Below are positions 1-8,392 of a stretch of 26,904 bases of DNA, in pieces. Numbering within the stretch: position 1 is the stretch's first letter; each line of letters starts with the position of its first letter. Both the position numbers and the translations under genes were made by a program. The stretch comes from QHXN01 sp040509515 (lineage in GTDB: Bacteria; Acidobacteriota; Blastocatellia; Pyrinomonadales; Pyrinomonadaceae), in contig JBEVKV010000276.1 of the NCBI GenBank assembly GCA_040509515.1, positions 1 through 26,904 of the forward strand, read 5' to 3'. The notes beneath the pieces are model-generated. The model saw only the letters and a list, made by a program, of their open reading frames with translations, searched no databases and had not been told where the DNA came from.

Positions 1-24
1 GGATTCCAGATCGCCGCCTTTTGG

Positions 25-53
25 TTGCTCTGGTTACTAAATATAGCTATTAT
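25..53 (+). promoter_or_regulatory. Putative sigma70-type promoter of the toxin-antitoxin operon
   Basis: TTGCTC (25-30), a 17-nt spacer and TATTAT (48-53) form a reasonable -35/-10 pair. The predicted start of transcription is near 60, which leaves a very short leader before the TAGGAG ribosome site at 62-67. The -10 lies inside a 9-bp direct repeat (42-59). Assigned by eye from consensus; no other promoter upstream is visible because the window begins here. Confidence 0.4.
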
Positions 54-59
54 AGCCAT
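42..59 (+). repeat. 9-bp tandem direct repeat over the TA promoter, candidate Phd operator
   Basis: TATAGCTAT (42-50) is followed immediately by TATAGCCAT (51-59), with one mismatch. It overlaps the predicted -10. Phd/YefM antitoxins are known to repress their own promoters through short repeated or palindromic sites, so this is a plausible autoregulatory operator. The assignment is inference from position and repetition. Confidence 0.4.
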
Positions 60-75
60 AGTAGGAGTGATGACA

Positions 76-363
76 ATGCAAACTGTGAATATCGCGGAGC
101 TGAAAAACAACCTGAGCGCGTATCTGGAACAGGTTAGGAACGGTGAGGAATTGATCGTCAAAGATCGTAACCGCCCCGTCGCGCGGCTGGTGCCACTGAC
201 TTCGGGCGAAGACTTAGACGCCGAGGAAGAGGCCCTCGTCGCGGCGGGACTGATGCGCCTGCCCACGAAAGAAAAGTCCGACAATTTCCTCTCCCTGCCC
301 GCACCACAGGTGGCGATGGCGGACATCCGAGCGGTGATCCGGGCCGAGCGCGATGAAGACTAA
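76..363 (+). CDS. Phd/YefM-family antitoxin
   Basis: A 95-aa antitoxin predicted to neutralise the PIN toxin encoded just downstream and to repress the operon. The N-terminus follows the classic Phd/YefM pattern: MQTVNIAELKNNLSAYLEQV, then a strand-rich segment with NRPVARLVPL, and a charged, probably disordered C-terminus that would wrap the toxin. I chose the ATG at 76 because TAGGAG (62-67) sits 8 nt upstream; the ATG at 70 is too close to it, and a further upstream start at 25 would add an unlikely hydrophobic extension. The gene overlaps the toxin start by 11 nt, which indicates translational coupling. The DNA-binding and toxin-binding roles are family knowledge; the specific pairing is inferred from position. 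Confidence 0.88.
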   Translation: MQTVNIAELKNNLSAYLEQVRNGEELIVKDRNRPVARLVPLTSGEDLDAEEEALVAAGLMRLPTKEKSDNFLSLPAPQVAMADIRAVIRAERDED

Positions 364-799
364 GCGGAAGACCGAGAGCGCCTTTTGGGACACGAGTGTG
401 ATCGTGCCGCTCTGCTGTCAACAAAGCTTGAGCCAGAGTCTGCGCAAGCGTTGGCGCGAGACGGCGCGCGTCGTCGTATGGTGGGGGGCGACGGTCGAGG
501 TCCGCAGCGCAATCAGCCGTCTGCACGCCGAAGGTATATTGACCGCTAAGGGGCGGCAGAACGCCCTAGGGCGTCTGGAAGTTTTACGGCAGGAGTGGCG
601 TGAGATGATGCCGAGCGACAAGGCACGCAGCATCGCAGAGGGATTGCCGGACGCCTACGGCCTGCGCGCGTTAGATTCGTTCCAGCTCGCGGCGGCTCTT
701 GTGTGGTGCAACGAAAAGCCGAAGAACCGCGTATTCGTCTGCGACGATTCAAAGTTGTCAGCCGCCGCCCAGGCGGCTGGCTTTACCGTCGTGCCGTAA
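353..799 (+). CDS. VapC-type PIN-domain ribonuclease toxin
   Basis: A 148-aa PIN-domain protein, the toxin of a type II module; VapC toxins are Mg2+-dependent RNases that cleave tRNA or rRNA. The acidic PIN residues are visible: D13 in AFWDTSVIVPL, E49 in TVEVRSAI, D108 in LRALDSFQLAAAL, and D131/D132 in VFVCDDSKLSAAAQ. The full set suggests an active enzyme. The length is normal for VapC. The ATG at 353 overlaps the antitoxin reading frame, so the antitoxin-toxin order and coupling are standard. Expression is probably controlled by the operator-promoter at 25-59. The target RNA cannot be read from sequence. Confidence 0.88.
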   Translation: MKTKRKTESAFWDTSVIVPLCCQQSLSQSLRKRWRETARVVVWWGATVEVRSAISRLHAEGILTAKGRQNALGRLEVLRQEWREMMPSDKARSIAEGLPDAYGLRALDSFQLAAALVWCNEKPKNRVFVCDDSKLSAAAQAAGFTVVP

Positions 800-841
800 A
801 GGCGGCCCGTGTGATTCAGTTGGGGCACTCACATATAAGCG

Positions 842-1063
842 ATGACGTGGATAAGCATCACAGACCGACTGCCTGATAAGGATTGCGCAGCACTTGTTAC
901 CGACGGACAACATGTGACCTTGGCCGATTGGACGGAGCGCGACGGGTGGATATTAGACCGCAGCGATAAAGCGTTCGGAATTACGGCCACATCGCTCACA
1001 CATTGGATGCCGTTGCCGGCGCCGCCTACACAGGATCATCGGGAAGTATTCATCACTCCTTGA
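842..1063 (+). CDS. DUF551 domain-containing protein
   Basis: A 73-aa protein matching the short DUF551 pattern: N-terminal WISITDRLPD, a central L-x-D-W segment and a C-terminal HWMPLPAPP. DUF551 is common in phages, prophages and mobile elements and has no established function. No convincing ribosome-binding site precedes the ATG, so the start is uncertain, but the domain begins at residue 3 and leaves little room for another choice. It stands alone between the toxin gene and the HNH endonuclease gene. Recognition is from the terminal motifs only. Confidence 0.72.
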   Translation: MTWISITDRLPDKDCAALVTDGQHVTLADWTERDGWILDRSDKAFGITATSLTHWMPLPAPPTQDHREVFITP

Positions 1064-1391
1064 TTACAGTCTCGCGGGAGAACTTGACGGTACCCTGCTA
1101 TCATTCCCGATTCGCGCAGGAAAGTAATATCAGAGCCTTCACTTGAGTGCTTCTCTTTAATACGACTAGCCTTACACTCCTCAGGAAGTTTGGCAGAAAG
1201 GTGGGCAGGCGAGAGCCTGTTTGGTGTCGCCATCTAGGGGCAGGTGTCGCACTTCCCACTTGCCTCGAATCAATCGTTGCAACACAACCTCTCGGGTGTC
1301 TTAAACAGCGCAGGCGAGTTATTTATGGACGAGTTGCGCAGAAACCTGTCGTCGCCGTTAGAACTTTGATGAGTGTAAGCTTTGATCCGCC
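1064..1391. other. Intergenic region, no supported feature
   Basis: This 328-nt stretch separates the DUF551 gene from the HNH endonuclease gene. Open frames across it on both strands have no recognisable protein signature and lack ribosome sites, so I treat them as chance. I see no clear terminator hairpin and no strong promoter; the endonuclease promoter should lie near the right end. Confidence 0.5.
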
Positions 1392-2330
1392 ATGAACAAA
1401 GGTTTGCAGTATTACCTGCGTAAAATTGAAACCCTCCGCATCGGCCGGGCGCACAACGCGCCCGCACCCCACAAGCCTCTCCTCCTTCTAGCAGTACTCG
1501 ACCTCATGGAATCCGGCGAAATCAACACGAACCGGATCGAACCGTCGCCGCGGCTCGTCGAAGCCTTTCTCAGATACTGGAAGCAAATTGGGACCAGCCA
1601 CGCACGGGTCTTCCTGCCGTTTTACCACCTGAGGACCTCCGGTTTTTGGCACTTGCACCCGCGCGACGGGAAGGAAGCAGCGTTGGACTCAGTGCGCGCA
1701 TTCAACGCGATGTCCCAACTAGCGATTACAGTCGCCTACGCCAGCCTCGATGCAGAGTTCTTCGCCTTACTGCTCAATCCAGAGTCGCGCGAATGCGTGC
1801 GACAGACAATCGTCGATACGCACCTGCCTCATCACCAATTCCTGATCGCGGCCGTCATCAACGAAAACAAGGAGGTCACTGACGTCGAGCGAAAACTTCT
1901 GCGTCGGGCGGAAAAGGTGTCTGCGGCTGATGACGTACCTGAGTCACCGATCCGGAGTGCAGCGTTCAGGAGTGTCATCATGAAGCTGTACGATTACACC
2001 TGCGCCGCCTGTCGCCTGAGGATCGTCACGCTCGACGGCGGGACAGCCGTAGACGCAGCGCATATCGTACCGTTTTCCGTCTCCCACGATGACGGCATCG
2101 GGAACGGCTTGGCCCTTTGCAAAATACATCACTGGGCTTTCGACGGCGGCCTGCTCTCGCTTGATGATCGCTATAAAATACTCGTTTCAAGTGCCTTTAA
2201 CGAGACTGGGCCTACCGGCCTCCTACTACGTAATCTGGGAAGTAATTCCATTCTGCTGCCACCACAAAAACCGTTCTATCCTGCGCTACACGCGGTTCGG
2301 TGGCATCGGACACACAGGTTTCTACCTTGA
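1392..2330 (+). CDS. HNH endonuclease with N-terminal phosphorothioate-sensing-like domain (McrA type)
   Basis: A 312-aa protein with two parts. The N-terminal ~150 residues contain a HKPLLLLAVLDLME segment and a downstream YWKQIG...PFYHLRTSGFWHL block. To my recollection these are hallmarks of the sulfur-binding (SBD) domain of SprMcrA/ScoMcrA-like enzymes, which recognise phosphorothioated DNA. The C-terminal HNH nuclease has a zinc-type CAAC knuckle (C204, C207), H224 in AAHIVPF, N238 in GNGLAL and H247 in CKIHHWAFD, so the catalytic triad is intact. Such proteins act alone as type IV restriction enzymes against modified DNA. No dnd or other modification genes lie nearby, as expected for a solitary type IV enzyme. 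The ATG has no obvious ribosome site. HNH is certain; phosphorothioate specificity is family-level inference. Confidence 0.85.
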   Translation: MNKGLQYYLRKIETLRIGRAHNAPAPHKPLLLLAVLDLMESGEINTNRIEPSPRLVEAFLRYWKQIGTSHARVFLPFYHLRTSGFWHLHPRDGKEAALDSVRAFNAMSQLAITVAYASLDAEFFALLLNPESRECVRQTIVDTHLPHHQFLIAAVINENKEVTDVERKLLRRAEKVSAADDVPESPIRSAAFRSVIMKLYDYTCAACRLRIVTLDGGTAVDAAHIVPFSVSHDDGIGNGLALCKIHHWAFDGGLLSLDDRYKILVSSAFNETGPTGLLLRNLGSNSILLPPQKPFYPALHAVRWHRTHRFLP

Positions 2331-2640
2331 TGGATAGCTGGTCGCCGGAGGCTGCCGTTCGCCGTCAGTATCGACTAGAACACCTCCTACCCTGATGTGT
2401 TTGCCACGTCGGTAAAAGAAGAAGTTCTACCCCCGGATCTCAAGCTATACGGTGAAATACTTCAACGGTAGGATGACCTCGCACTCCGTCACACCACCGC
2501 TCACGCCATTGGGCACGCCTTAGGCGGTTACGTTTCACGGCACCGGCGCATTAGGGGTAGATGTGCCCGTTGAATCTTAAGGCCCATGACGGTGAGCTTC
2601 TGGGTATAACCTTTCCACTACAAAGAAGGAGGGCAATTTC
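2331..2640. other. Intergenic region upstream of the C11 peptidase gene
   Basis: This 310-nt gap contains no credible gene. At its end is a strong ribosome site, AAGGAGGG at 2626-2633, 7 nt before the ATG at 2641. I could not identify a good -35/-10 pair or a terminator for the preceding endonuclease gene. Confidence 0.5.
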
Positions 2641-4380
2641 ATGGCCGACACGAAGGAATGGACGTTGATGTTTTATTTCGCCTCCGACAACCCGCTGGCT
2701 CCGGGCATCGTCACTCAACTCAAAGCACTCAAACAGGCCGGATTCCATCCGGACGTTAACGTCGTCGTCCAGTTCGATCCGCAGACCGAGGGGACGCCCA
2801 CCCACATCTTCGACGTTAACCTCGTCAACAAGCTTAAGAGCAACGGCAGACCCGACATTGGGTTCAGCGGGAACGACCCCTACGTCAGGACGCTGATGGA
2901 GGACAAGCTGTGGAGAGAGCAGAAGGGCCGCAACGGGACTGATCAAATAAGGGATCTGCTGAAACAGACTCTGGCGGCTAAAGGTGTCGCCTACGACCCG
3001 CCAATTCCCCCACCCGACAGGAGCATGAACGGGGTCGCCGTCCCGAAGCCGCCGAGGGCCGCGGACTCACGCGCACGCCCTGAACCGGGGCCTAAAGAGT
3101 CCCTATCCACATTCCTGACGTTCTGTAGTGATAATTACCGGGCTAAGAATTACATGCTTTTCATTCTCGGCCACGGCATCGCTGTTGGTAACGACATCTT
3201 CCTGTTCGACGAGCACGTCGACTCCGACCAGCATTCGCTCTCGCTGATAGACCTCGGGGGCGTGCTGAAAGGCTTCGCCCAGCAGGTCAGGGATCAAGGT
3301 GCCGAATTCCAACTGGTCAGTTTCCACAGTTGCTCGGTGAGCAGTCTGGAGGTGGCCTACGAGCTTCAGGAAAATCTGGGGGGGCGGTTAAAAGGCACGG
3401 CCAATTACATGCTGGCGTCGCAGGGGCCGGCATTCGTCGGCAGTTGGCCTTACCGGGAGATAGTTATCCGCGTGCTGAACGACGTAAACTCCTTGAAAGA
3501 ACAGGGCACGCCCATAAACGTCAAGGAGATGCTCGTTAGAATATTTAACTACGTCCTGCACAACAGCTCGGACTTCATTCTGGCCGGGTACCCGTTCCAA
3601 CTGACCCTGTGCGACTTGAATAAGGTCGCCGAAGTCACCGCCCCGCTCAAAACGTTGTCGGACGACTTATTCGATGGCCTCGCCGACTCGACGGTGAGGA
3701 ATCTGATTCTGCTCGCCCACTGGAAGTCCATAAGCTACTGGGGTGAGAAATACACAGACCTCTACGACTTCTGCTTCTGCCTCAGCAACTATTGTGAGGA
3801 GTTCGGGAGCCAGACGGGCGGGATGAGCGGCATGGTGGCTACGATCCATAAGGACTGCGGCGATGTGCTGGATCAGCTCACCGCGGGCGTGGACGGAAAC
3901 GATGACAGACTCATAGTCCGCGCCGACTTCGCAGGGCCCGGCTATCAGTATTCGCATGGGCTATCCGTTTTCTTCCCTTGGACGAGCCCCCTGGATAATT
4001 TCATGAAGACGTACGAAGAGTACGGATTCAAAATAACCTCGTGGAATGAGTTTCTCAAATCATACTTCGTGAAGACAGAGCGTAACCCTCGGCGGGCAGA
4101 GGCCGACACGAGAACCCGGGCTGCGACACAGAACGCAGAGGAGCGGTTGGAAGAGGACATCGCCAGCATCTGCTTCAATAACGAAGGCCCGCTCAACATG
4201 CCCGGCGCGCTCAATACACTCTCCCGGAAAGTCGATCCGAAGGACCCGACCGGTGACGACTGCGATTGTGGCACAATTAAGAACTACCCGCACGACACAC
4301 GGCCGCGCCCCGAGAGGGATAAAAAACCTTTGGACGGCCTGCTTCCCATAGGGCCTAACGCATTCGACCTGTTTCAGTAA
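2641..4380 (+). CDS. Clostripain-like (C11, clan CD) cysteine peptidase
   Basis: A 579-aa protein without a signal peptide, so probably cytoplasmic. The N-terminus EWTLMFYFASDNPLAP fits the opening strand of clostripain-family peptidases. The likely catalytic dyad is H178 in FILGHGIAVGND and C231 in SFHSCSVSSLEVAYEL; both sit after hydrophobic strands in the spacing expected of clan CD. A proline- and basic-rich insert (about 118-155) separates the first strands from the His strand and could be a processing linker. The C-terminal ~110 residues are charged and contain CDCG, with no recognised domain. C11 enzymes usually cleave after Arg or Lys and can self-activate. It is followed on the same strand by the TPR-CHAT gene, another clan CD peptidase. 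Ribosome site AAGGAGGG at 2626-2633 supports the start. Confidence 0.85.
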   Translation: MADTKEWTLMFYFASDNPLAPGIVTQLKALKQAGFHPDVNVVVQFDPQTEGTPTHIFDVNLVNKLKSNGRPDIGFSGNDPYVRTLMEDKLWREQKGRNGTDQIRDLLKQTLAAKGVAYDPPIPPPDRSMNGVAVPKPPRAADSRARPEPGPKESLSTFLTFCSDNYRAKNYMLFILGHGIAVGNDIFLFDEHVDSDQHSLSLIDLGGVLKGFAQQVRDQGAEFQLVSFHSCSVSSLEVAYELQENLGGRLKGTANYMLASQGPAFVGSWPYREIVIRVLNDVNSLKEQGTPINVKEMLVRIFNYVLHNSSDFILAGYPFQLTLCDLNKVAEVTAPLKTLSDDLFDGLADSTVRNLILLAHWKSISYWGEKYTDLYDFCFCLSNYCEEFGSQTGGMSGMVATIHKDCGDVLDQLTAGVDGNDDRLIVRADFAGPGYQYSHGLSVFFPWTSPLDNFMKTYEEYGFKITSWNEFLKSYFVKTERNPRRAEADTRTRAATQNAEERLEEDIASICFNNEGPLNMPGALNTLSRKVDPKDPTGDDCDCGTIKNYPHDTRPRPERDKKPLDGLLPIGPNAFDLFQ

Positions 4381-4394
4381 GGCGGGGTGACTTC

Positions 4395-4409
4395 CGGCGG
4401 GTTCCGCCG
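4395..4409 (+). terminator. Weak hairpin after the C11 gene, possible terminator
   Basis: CGGCGG-GTT-CCGCCG is a perfect 6-bp GC-rich stem beginning 15 nt after the C11 stop. It is followed by a mixed pyrimidine tract rather than a clean T run, so intrinsic termination would be weak. Confidence 0.3.
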
Positions 4410-4512
4410 TGCGCGACTCTTCTGTTACGTGCGGCCCTCAGCATCATGATACTTTGGAGCCGCCCCGAACGGCACGGCGGGCCTCAATTCTGCATCGGCC
4501 ACCGGAGGACTT

Positions 4513-4543
4513 GAGCTTACGCACGCCCCACGTGCGTAAGCTC
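4513..4543. promoter_or_regulatory. Perfect 13-bp inverted repeat just upstream of the TPR-CHAT gene
   Basis: GAGCTTACGCACG (4513-4525), a 5-nt loop CCCCA, and CGTGCGTAAGCTC (4531-4543) pair perfectly. There is no T run on either side, so it is a poor intrinsic terminator. A GGAGG sits at 4504-4508 directly before the hairpin, and the GTG start of the CHAT gene is 15 nt after it. The hairpin may be a protein operator, an mRNA stability element, or a structure that alters access to or distance from the ribosome site. Function is inference. Confidence 0.55.
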
Positions 4544-4557
4544 GTGTCATAGCAAAT

Positions 4558-7422
4558 GTGATTATCAATTCATTCATCAGTCCGTCAGGTGCGGCGCGCG
4601 GCCTGCTCATCTTTTCTGCCGTTCTTCTCGGCATTGCCGCCGCAACTACGCTGTGGCGGCCGGTGACCGCGAAAACTCTGCGCCAAGCCCCCTCGTCGAG
4701 CGAATCGACCGGGCAGGTCAACAGTCAAGCGGAGGCGCTCCTTGCCCTAAGCGAGAAACAGAATTTCGATAATCACGCTCTTGCTTTACAGAGCGCTCAA
4801 GAGGCTCTCGCACTCTGGCGTGCTTTGGCCGATAACGCGGGGATGGCGCGCGCCTACACGCAGATCGCCGAGTGCCACTTCGCACAAAGCGACTTACCCG
4901 AGGCGACGGAAAACTATGGAAGGGCGTTACAGCTTTGGCGCGACCTGAACAACACCAGCGAGCAGGCTGGGGTTTTGATCATGTTGGGCTACGTCGAGGT
5001 TCGCCGGGGGGAGTGGTCGAACGCCATCTCCTTCCTGATGCAGGCGCAGGGGCTGGTTGAGGAAGTGAATGAACCGGGCCGTATGGGGCAGATCGCCGCC
5101 GGTCTAGCCGATATTTTCGACAAGAACGGGATGCCCGAAACCGGGCTCATCCATTATCAACGGGCGCTGGATTATTACAGTCGGGCAAACAACACGCGCG
5201 GCGCGACTTGGATGGTCTTGAACCTTGGCATCACATACCACCTGCAAGGGAATGACGCCGAAGCCTTATCCCGCTTGAGTCAGGCGCTATCCGAATTCGA
5301 ACCGGAAAGCATTGACGCGGCTTTCTGTCACCAGCAGTTGGGCAGGGTCTACGTCTCCACCGGAGATCAAGGCGTGGCCCTCTCGCATCTGCAGTCCGCC
5401 CTCATAATCTATGAGCGTACCTCCAACCCGGACGAGGAAGCGCAGGTACGCGCGCTGATGGGGCAGGTCTACCAGCAGCAGGGGCAGTTTGAACCTGCGC
5501 GGCAGAGCTACCTACAGGCTCTGTCGGCCTTCGTCAAGCTCTCCGACCGCATCAACCAAGCCGCCGTCTACTACGCCCTCGGGGATCTGGAACTGCTTAG
5601 CCGAGACTACGTCGCGGCGGAAGGTCATCTGCGACAATCCATCGAGCTCACAGAGGACATACGCAGGACTCCCGCCAGCAGTGACCTAACGGCGAGCTTC
5701 TCCGCGACCGTCCACGAACGTTACGAGAAGTACATCGAGTGCCTGATGAATCAGAGCCGTGCGCCGATGGCGGAGGGACTTGTAGTGCGTGCGTTCGAGA
5801 GCAGCGAACTGGGGCGTGCCCGCTCGCTGGCGGAGCTATTGAGTGCGGCCGAAACCGACCTAACGCCCGGCTTAGACCCTGCCTTGGCCGAGAAAGAGAA
5901 GCTGCTGCGCCAGGCCCTGCGTGCCAAAGAGGATTACAGGATTGCGCTGTTGAGCAAAGCGTACAAGAAAGAGTCGCTTGACGCGTTAGAAGCGGACTTG
6001 GCGCGGCTGGAGGCGGAGTATAAGCATGTGACCGACACCATACGAAACTTCTGCCCCTCCTGTGAGCAGCTCATGCGGCCAAGCGCATGGAGCCTCGGCC
6101 AAATCCAGAAGGAGGTTATACCGGACGACGAGACCGTGTTGCTTGAATACAGCATCGGGGAAGACCGGAGCTACGTCTGGGCGGTGACGCGCGCTAAGAT
6201 CCGCAGTTACGAATTGCCGGGTCGCGCGCGCATTGAGCAGTCGGCACAGAAAGTTTATAAACTACTCACCACCCCACCCACGGCCGAGGCGGCGGACGGC
6301 CTGCCTCAAGCACTTCTAGAACTGTCCCAGATAGCCCTGACGCCCGTCGCTGACGAACTGAAGAAGCGGCAGGTCATTATAGTCGCGGACGGCGCACTTC
6401 ATTACATACCCTTCCAAGCATTGCCGTACCCTTCGGACGGAGACAGTCCCCTAGTCGCCAACTGTGAGGTCAGCAACGCGCCCTCCGCTTCCATCCTCGG
6501 AGAGCTGCGGAAGGGGGCGTCGCGACGGCAAGCCACCCCGAAGGTGCTGGCCGCCTTCGGCGACCCCGTCTTCACGCCGGTCAACGCTCCTCACAAGGAC
6601 GGAGATGGCGACGAACAGTCCGCAGCCGTGGCTGAGCTGAGTGAAGGGCGGCTGATCTCGGCCTTGCGCGATACGGCACTCAACGGTGACTCTGTTGACA
6701 CCTCGGCACTTGGGCGACTGTTCTACGCCAGGCGAGAACTTAAGAACCTTCGTGACGTGGCGTCCGCCGACGAGGTCTTCGTGGCATCCGGCTACTCGGC
6801 CACCCGCGAACAACTGCTCGGTGCCGATCTGACACAGTACGCCATCCTTCATTTCGCCACGCACGGCCTGCTCGATACTAAACGCCCGGAAGTCTCCGGC
6901 CTCGTACTCTCGACTGTCGGCCGCGACGGTCGGCCTTTGAACGGCTTCGTCGGGCTGCGAGATGTTTACTCGCTGCGAGCGCCGGTTGACCTCGTCGTTC
7001 TGAGCGCGTGCCAGACGGCGCTCGGTAAGGACGTACGCGGGGAGGGGCTGGTAGGTCTCACGCGCGGGTTCATGTACGCGGGTGCGTCCGGCGTGGTGGC
7101 GAGTCTATGGCAGGTCGAAGACAAGGCGACGGCGGAATTGATGAAGCATTTCTATGCCAACATGCTGCAGAAAGAGATGCCGCCCGGCGCGGCCTTGCGC
7201 GAGGCGCAGAACAGCATCAGGCGGAATCCGCGTTGGCGCTCACCCTACTACTGGGCCGCATTCACCTTGCAGGGTGAGTACGATCATGCCATCAGGCACA
7301 AGCCCCGGCCTACCAAGTTGAGTATGAAGATAGCGGCGGGCGCGTGCGTGGCGGCGTTGTTAATAGCCGCCGCGTGGTGGTACCGGCATCGCAGGTCGCG
7401 CGTGGCGCAGGTCGGTGCGTAG
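4558..7422 (+). CDS. Membrane-anchored TPR-CHAT domain peptidase
   Basis: A 954-aa protein of the TPR-CHAT class, where CHAT is a caspase/separase-like clan CD peptidase. Order: an N-terminal hydrophobic segment (about 15-33) after a short basic stretch, seven or eight TPR-like units (about 50-380, such as EATENYGRALQLW and PARQSYLQALSAF), a coiled-coil stretch (about 430-500), the CHAT domain (about 520-900), and a C-terminal membrane helix (about 920-942) followed by RHRRSR. The predicted dyad is H769 in HFATHGLLDT and C818 in VVLSACQTALG, both intact, with GEGLVGLTRGF after the Cys. Hydrophobic segments at both ends suggest a membrane location with regulatory repeats sensing a partner. The GTG is the first usable start after an in-frame stop, but has no close ribosome site. 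The stop abuts the end of the convergent anti-sigma gene with no gap. Confidence 0.9.
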   Translation: MIINSFISPSGAARGLLIFSAVLLGIAAATTLWRPVTAKTLRQAPSSSESTGQVNSQAEALLALSEKQNFDNHALALQSAQEALALWRALADNAGMARAYTQIAECHFAQSDLPEATENYGRALQLWRDLNNTSEQAGVLIMLGYVEVRRGEWSNAISFLMQAQGLVEEVNEPGRMGQIAAGLADIFDKNGMPETGLIHYQRALDYYSRANNTRGATWMVLNLGITYHLQGNDAEALSRLSQALSEFEPESIDAAFCHQQLGRVYVSTGDQGVALSHLQSALIIYERTSNPDEEAQVRALMGQVYQQQGQFEPARQSYLQALSAFVKLSDRINQAAVYYALGDLELLSRDYVAAEGHLRQSIELTEDIRRTPASSDLTASFSATVHERYEKYIECLMNQSRAPMAEGLVVRAFESSELGRARSLAELLSAAETDLTPGLDPALAEKEKLLRQALRAKEDYRIALLSKAYKKESLDALEADLARLEAEYKHVTDTIRNFCPSCEQLMRPSAWSLGQIQKEVIPDDETVLLEYSIGEDRSYVWAVTRAKIRSYELPGRARIEQSAQKVYKLLTTPPTAEAADGLPQALLELSQIALTPVADELKKRQVIIVADGALHYIPFQALPYPSDGDSPLVANCEVSNAPSASILGELRKGASRRQATPKVLAAFGDPVFTPVNAPHKDGDGDEQSAAVAELSEGRLISALRDTALNGDSVDTSALGRLFYARRELKNLRDVASADEVFVASGYSATREQLLGADLTQYAILHFATHGLLDTKRPEVSGLVLSTVGRDGRPLNGFVGLRDVYSLRAPVDLVVLSACQTALGKDVRGEGLVGLTRGFMYAGASGVVASLWQVEDKATAELMKHFYANMLQKEMPPGAALREAQNSIRRNPRWRSPYYWAAFTLQGEYDHAIRHKPRPTKLSMKIAAGACVAALLIAAAWWYRHRRSRVAQVGA

Positions 7423-8292
7423 TTATTCGACGACGAAAGTGTAAGTTCCGTAACCGGGCTGCTCTTCACCGTTGTCTCTGACGGCAAAGAGCGTTAGGAC
7501 GTACTGTTGGCCGTGTGATAGTCGTGAAGCGGGAATCAACACTGAGACGCCCTGAGTATCCTGCCCTTCAACGTTCAGGTTCGTGGTTTCTCCCTCTTCG
7601 TTGTCCAACTCGACGCGGTAATGCGGCGCGGGCGGCGCGTGTTCAGGGAGCGTGAGGAACACTCTCAGCGCGTCGGCATCGGGTGTGAGTTTTACCCTGC
7701 GAGGCTCGACGCCCTGAGAGCGATTGATGACGGTGCTGGTCAGCTCCAGCGTGGCGATGACGTGTGGCCTCTGTGCGCGCGAGAGGTAGAGCCACGCCGC
7801 GCCCGCGACGACAACCAACACAACCAACGCTGAAGCCGTCCGGAGCGTCAAGCCGCCACCGCGCCAAAAAGCCTTAAGCCTCTCCGCCCACGTCTGATTG
7901 ACCGCCGGCGGCTCGATAACCTTTGCGGGCTCACATACCCGACGTAATAAAGTGGCGGCCACCCTAACGCGCTCTTGGCGCGCCTCAGTGATTAGGTAGT
8001 TCTGCTCGAAGAGCCGACGCTGCTCCGGCGGTAACTCTTCGTGCAGATACGAATCAATCAAGTCATCTTCAACCAGCTTGATCTGGGACGGCCAGATTTT
8101 CTGCGTCAGGCATTCATCTTCGAACTGCTCCGACTCTTCCTCCGACATCTGCCCGAGAAAATAAGAGATGACGCGGCGGGCAAAGGGCTCTCCCCTGTAA
8201 TGCTCTGACTCCTGCTCAGGCGGCTCTTCCGGCAAAGCAGGGTTCGGCCGGGGAATCCCATTCTCGCCGATGATGAAGCGTTCGTCCGTCAT
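7423..8292 (-). CDS. Membrane anti-sigma-like protein without zinc ligands
   Basis: A 289-aa protein with a cytoplasmic N-terminal part, one membrane helix (about 151-170, ASALVVLVVVAGAAWLYL) and an extracytoplasmic beta-rich domain ending in GYGTYTFVVE. The N-terminal part carries two copies of an anti-sigma-like helical pattern: VISYFLGQMSEEESEQFEDE (41-60) and LIDSYLHEELPPEQRRLFEQ (78-97). The HxxxCxxC zinc ligands of classic zf-HC2 anti-sigma factors are absent. The sigma-like gene lies 100 nt upstream on the same strand, so the pair probably forms one unit in which this protein sequesters the sigma factor at the membrane and releases it on signal. It ends exactly where the CHAT gene ends. 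Anti-sigma function is inferred from architecture and neighbour. Confidence 0.68.
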   Translation of the reverse strand: MTDERFIIGENGIPRPNPALPEEPPEQESEHYRGEPFARRVISYFLGQMSEEESEQFEDECLTQKIWPSQIKLVEDDLIDSYLHEELPPEQRRLFEQNYLITEARQERVRVAATLLRRVCEPAKVIEPPAVNQTWAERLKAFWRGGGLTLRTASALVVLVVVAGAAWLYLSRAQRPHVIATLELTSTVINRSQGVEPRRVKLTPDADALRVFLTLPEHAPPAPHYRVELDNEEGETTNLNVEGQDTQGVSVLIPASRLSHGQQYVLTLFAVRDNGEEQPGYGTYTFVVE

Positions 8293-8392
8293 CTCAGTTA
8301 AATCTCGGCCCGCCGCATTGTCCTAAACAGTTCCGGCAGTCCCTACAATAGTATGCTCCAAAATTCAGATGTGCTACACGATAAAAGTGGCA

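Noticed and set aside
1147..1395. 82-aa open frame before the HNH endonuclease gene
   Set aside because: No ribosome site, no motif, and basic random-looking composition.
4513..4543. Hairpin considered as an intrinsic terminator of the C11 gene
   Set aside because: No T tract follows on either strand and it lies only 15 nt before the next gene, so a regulatory role is more likely.
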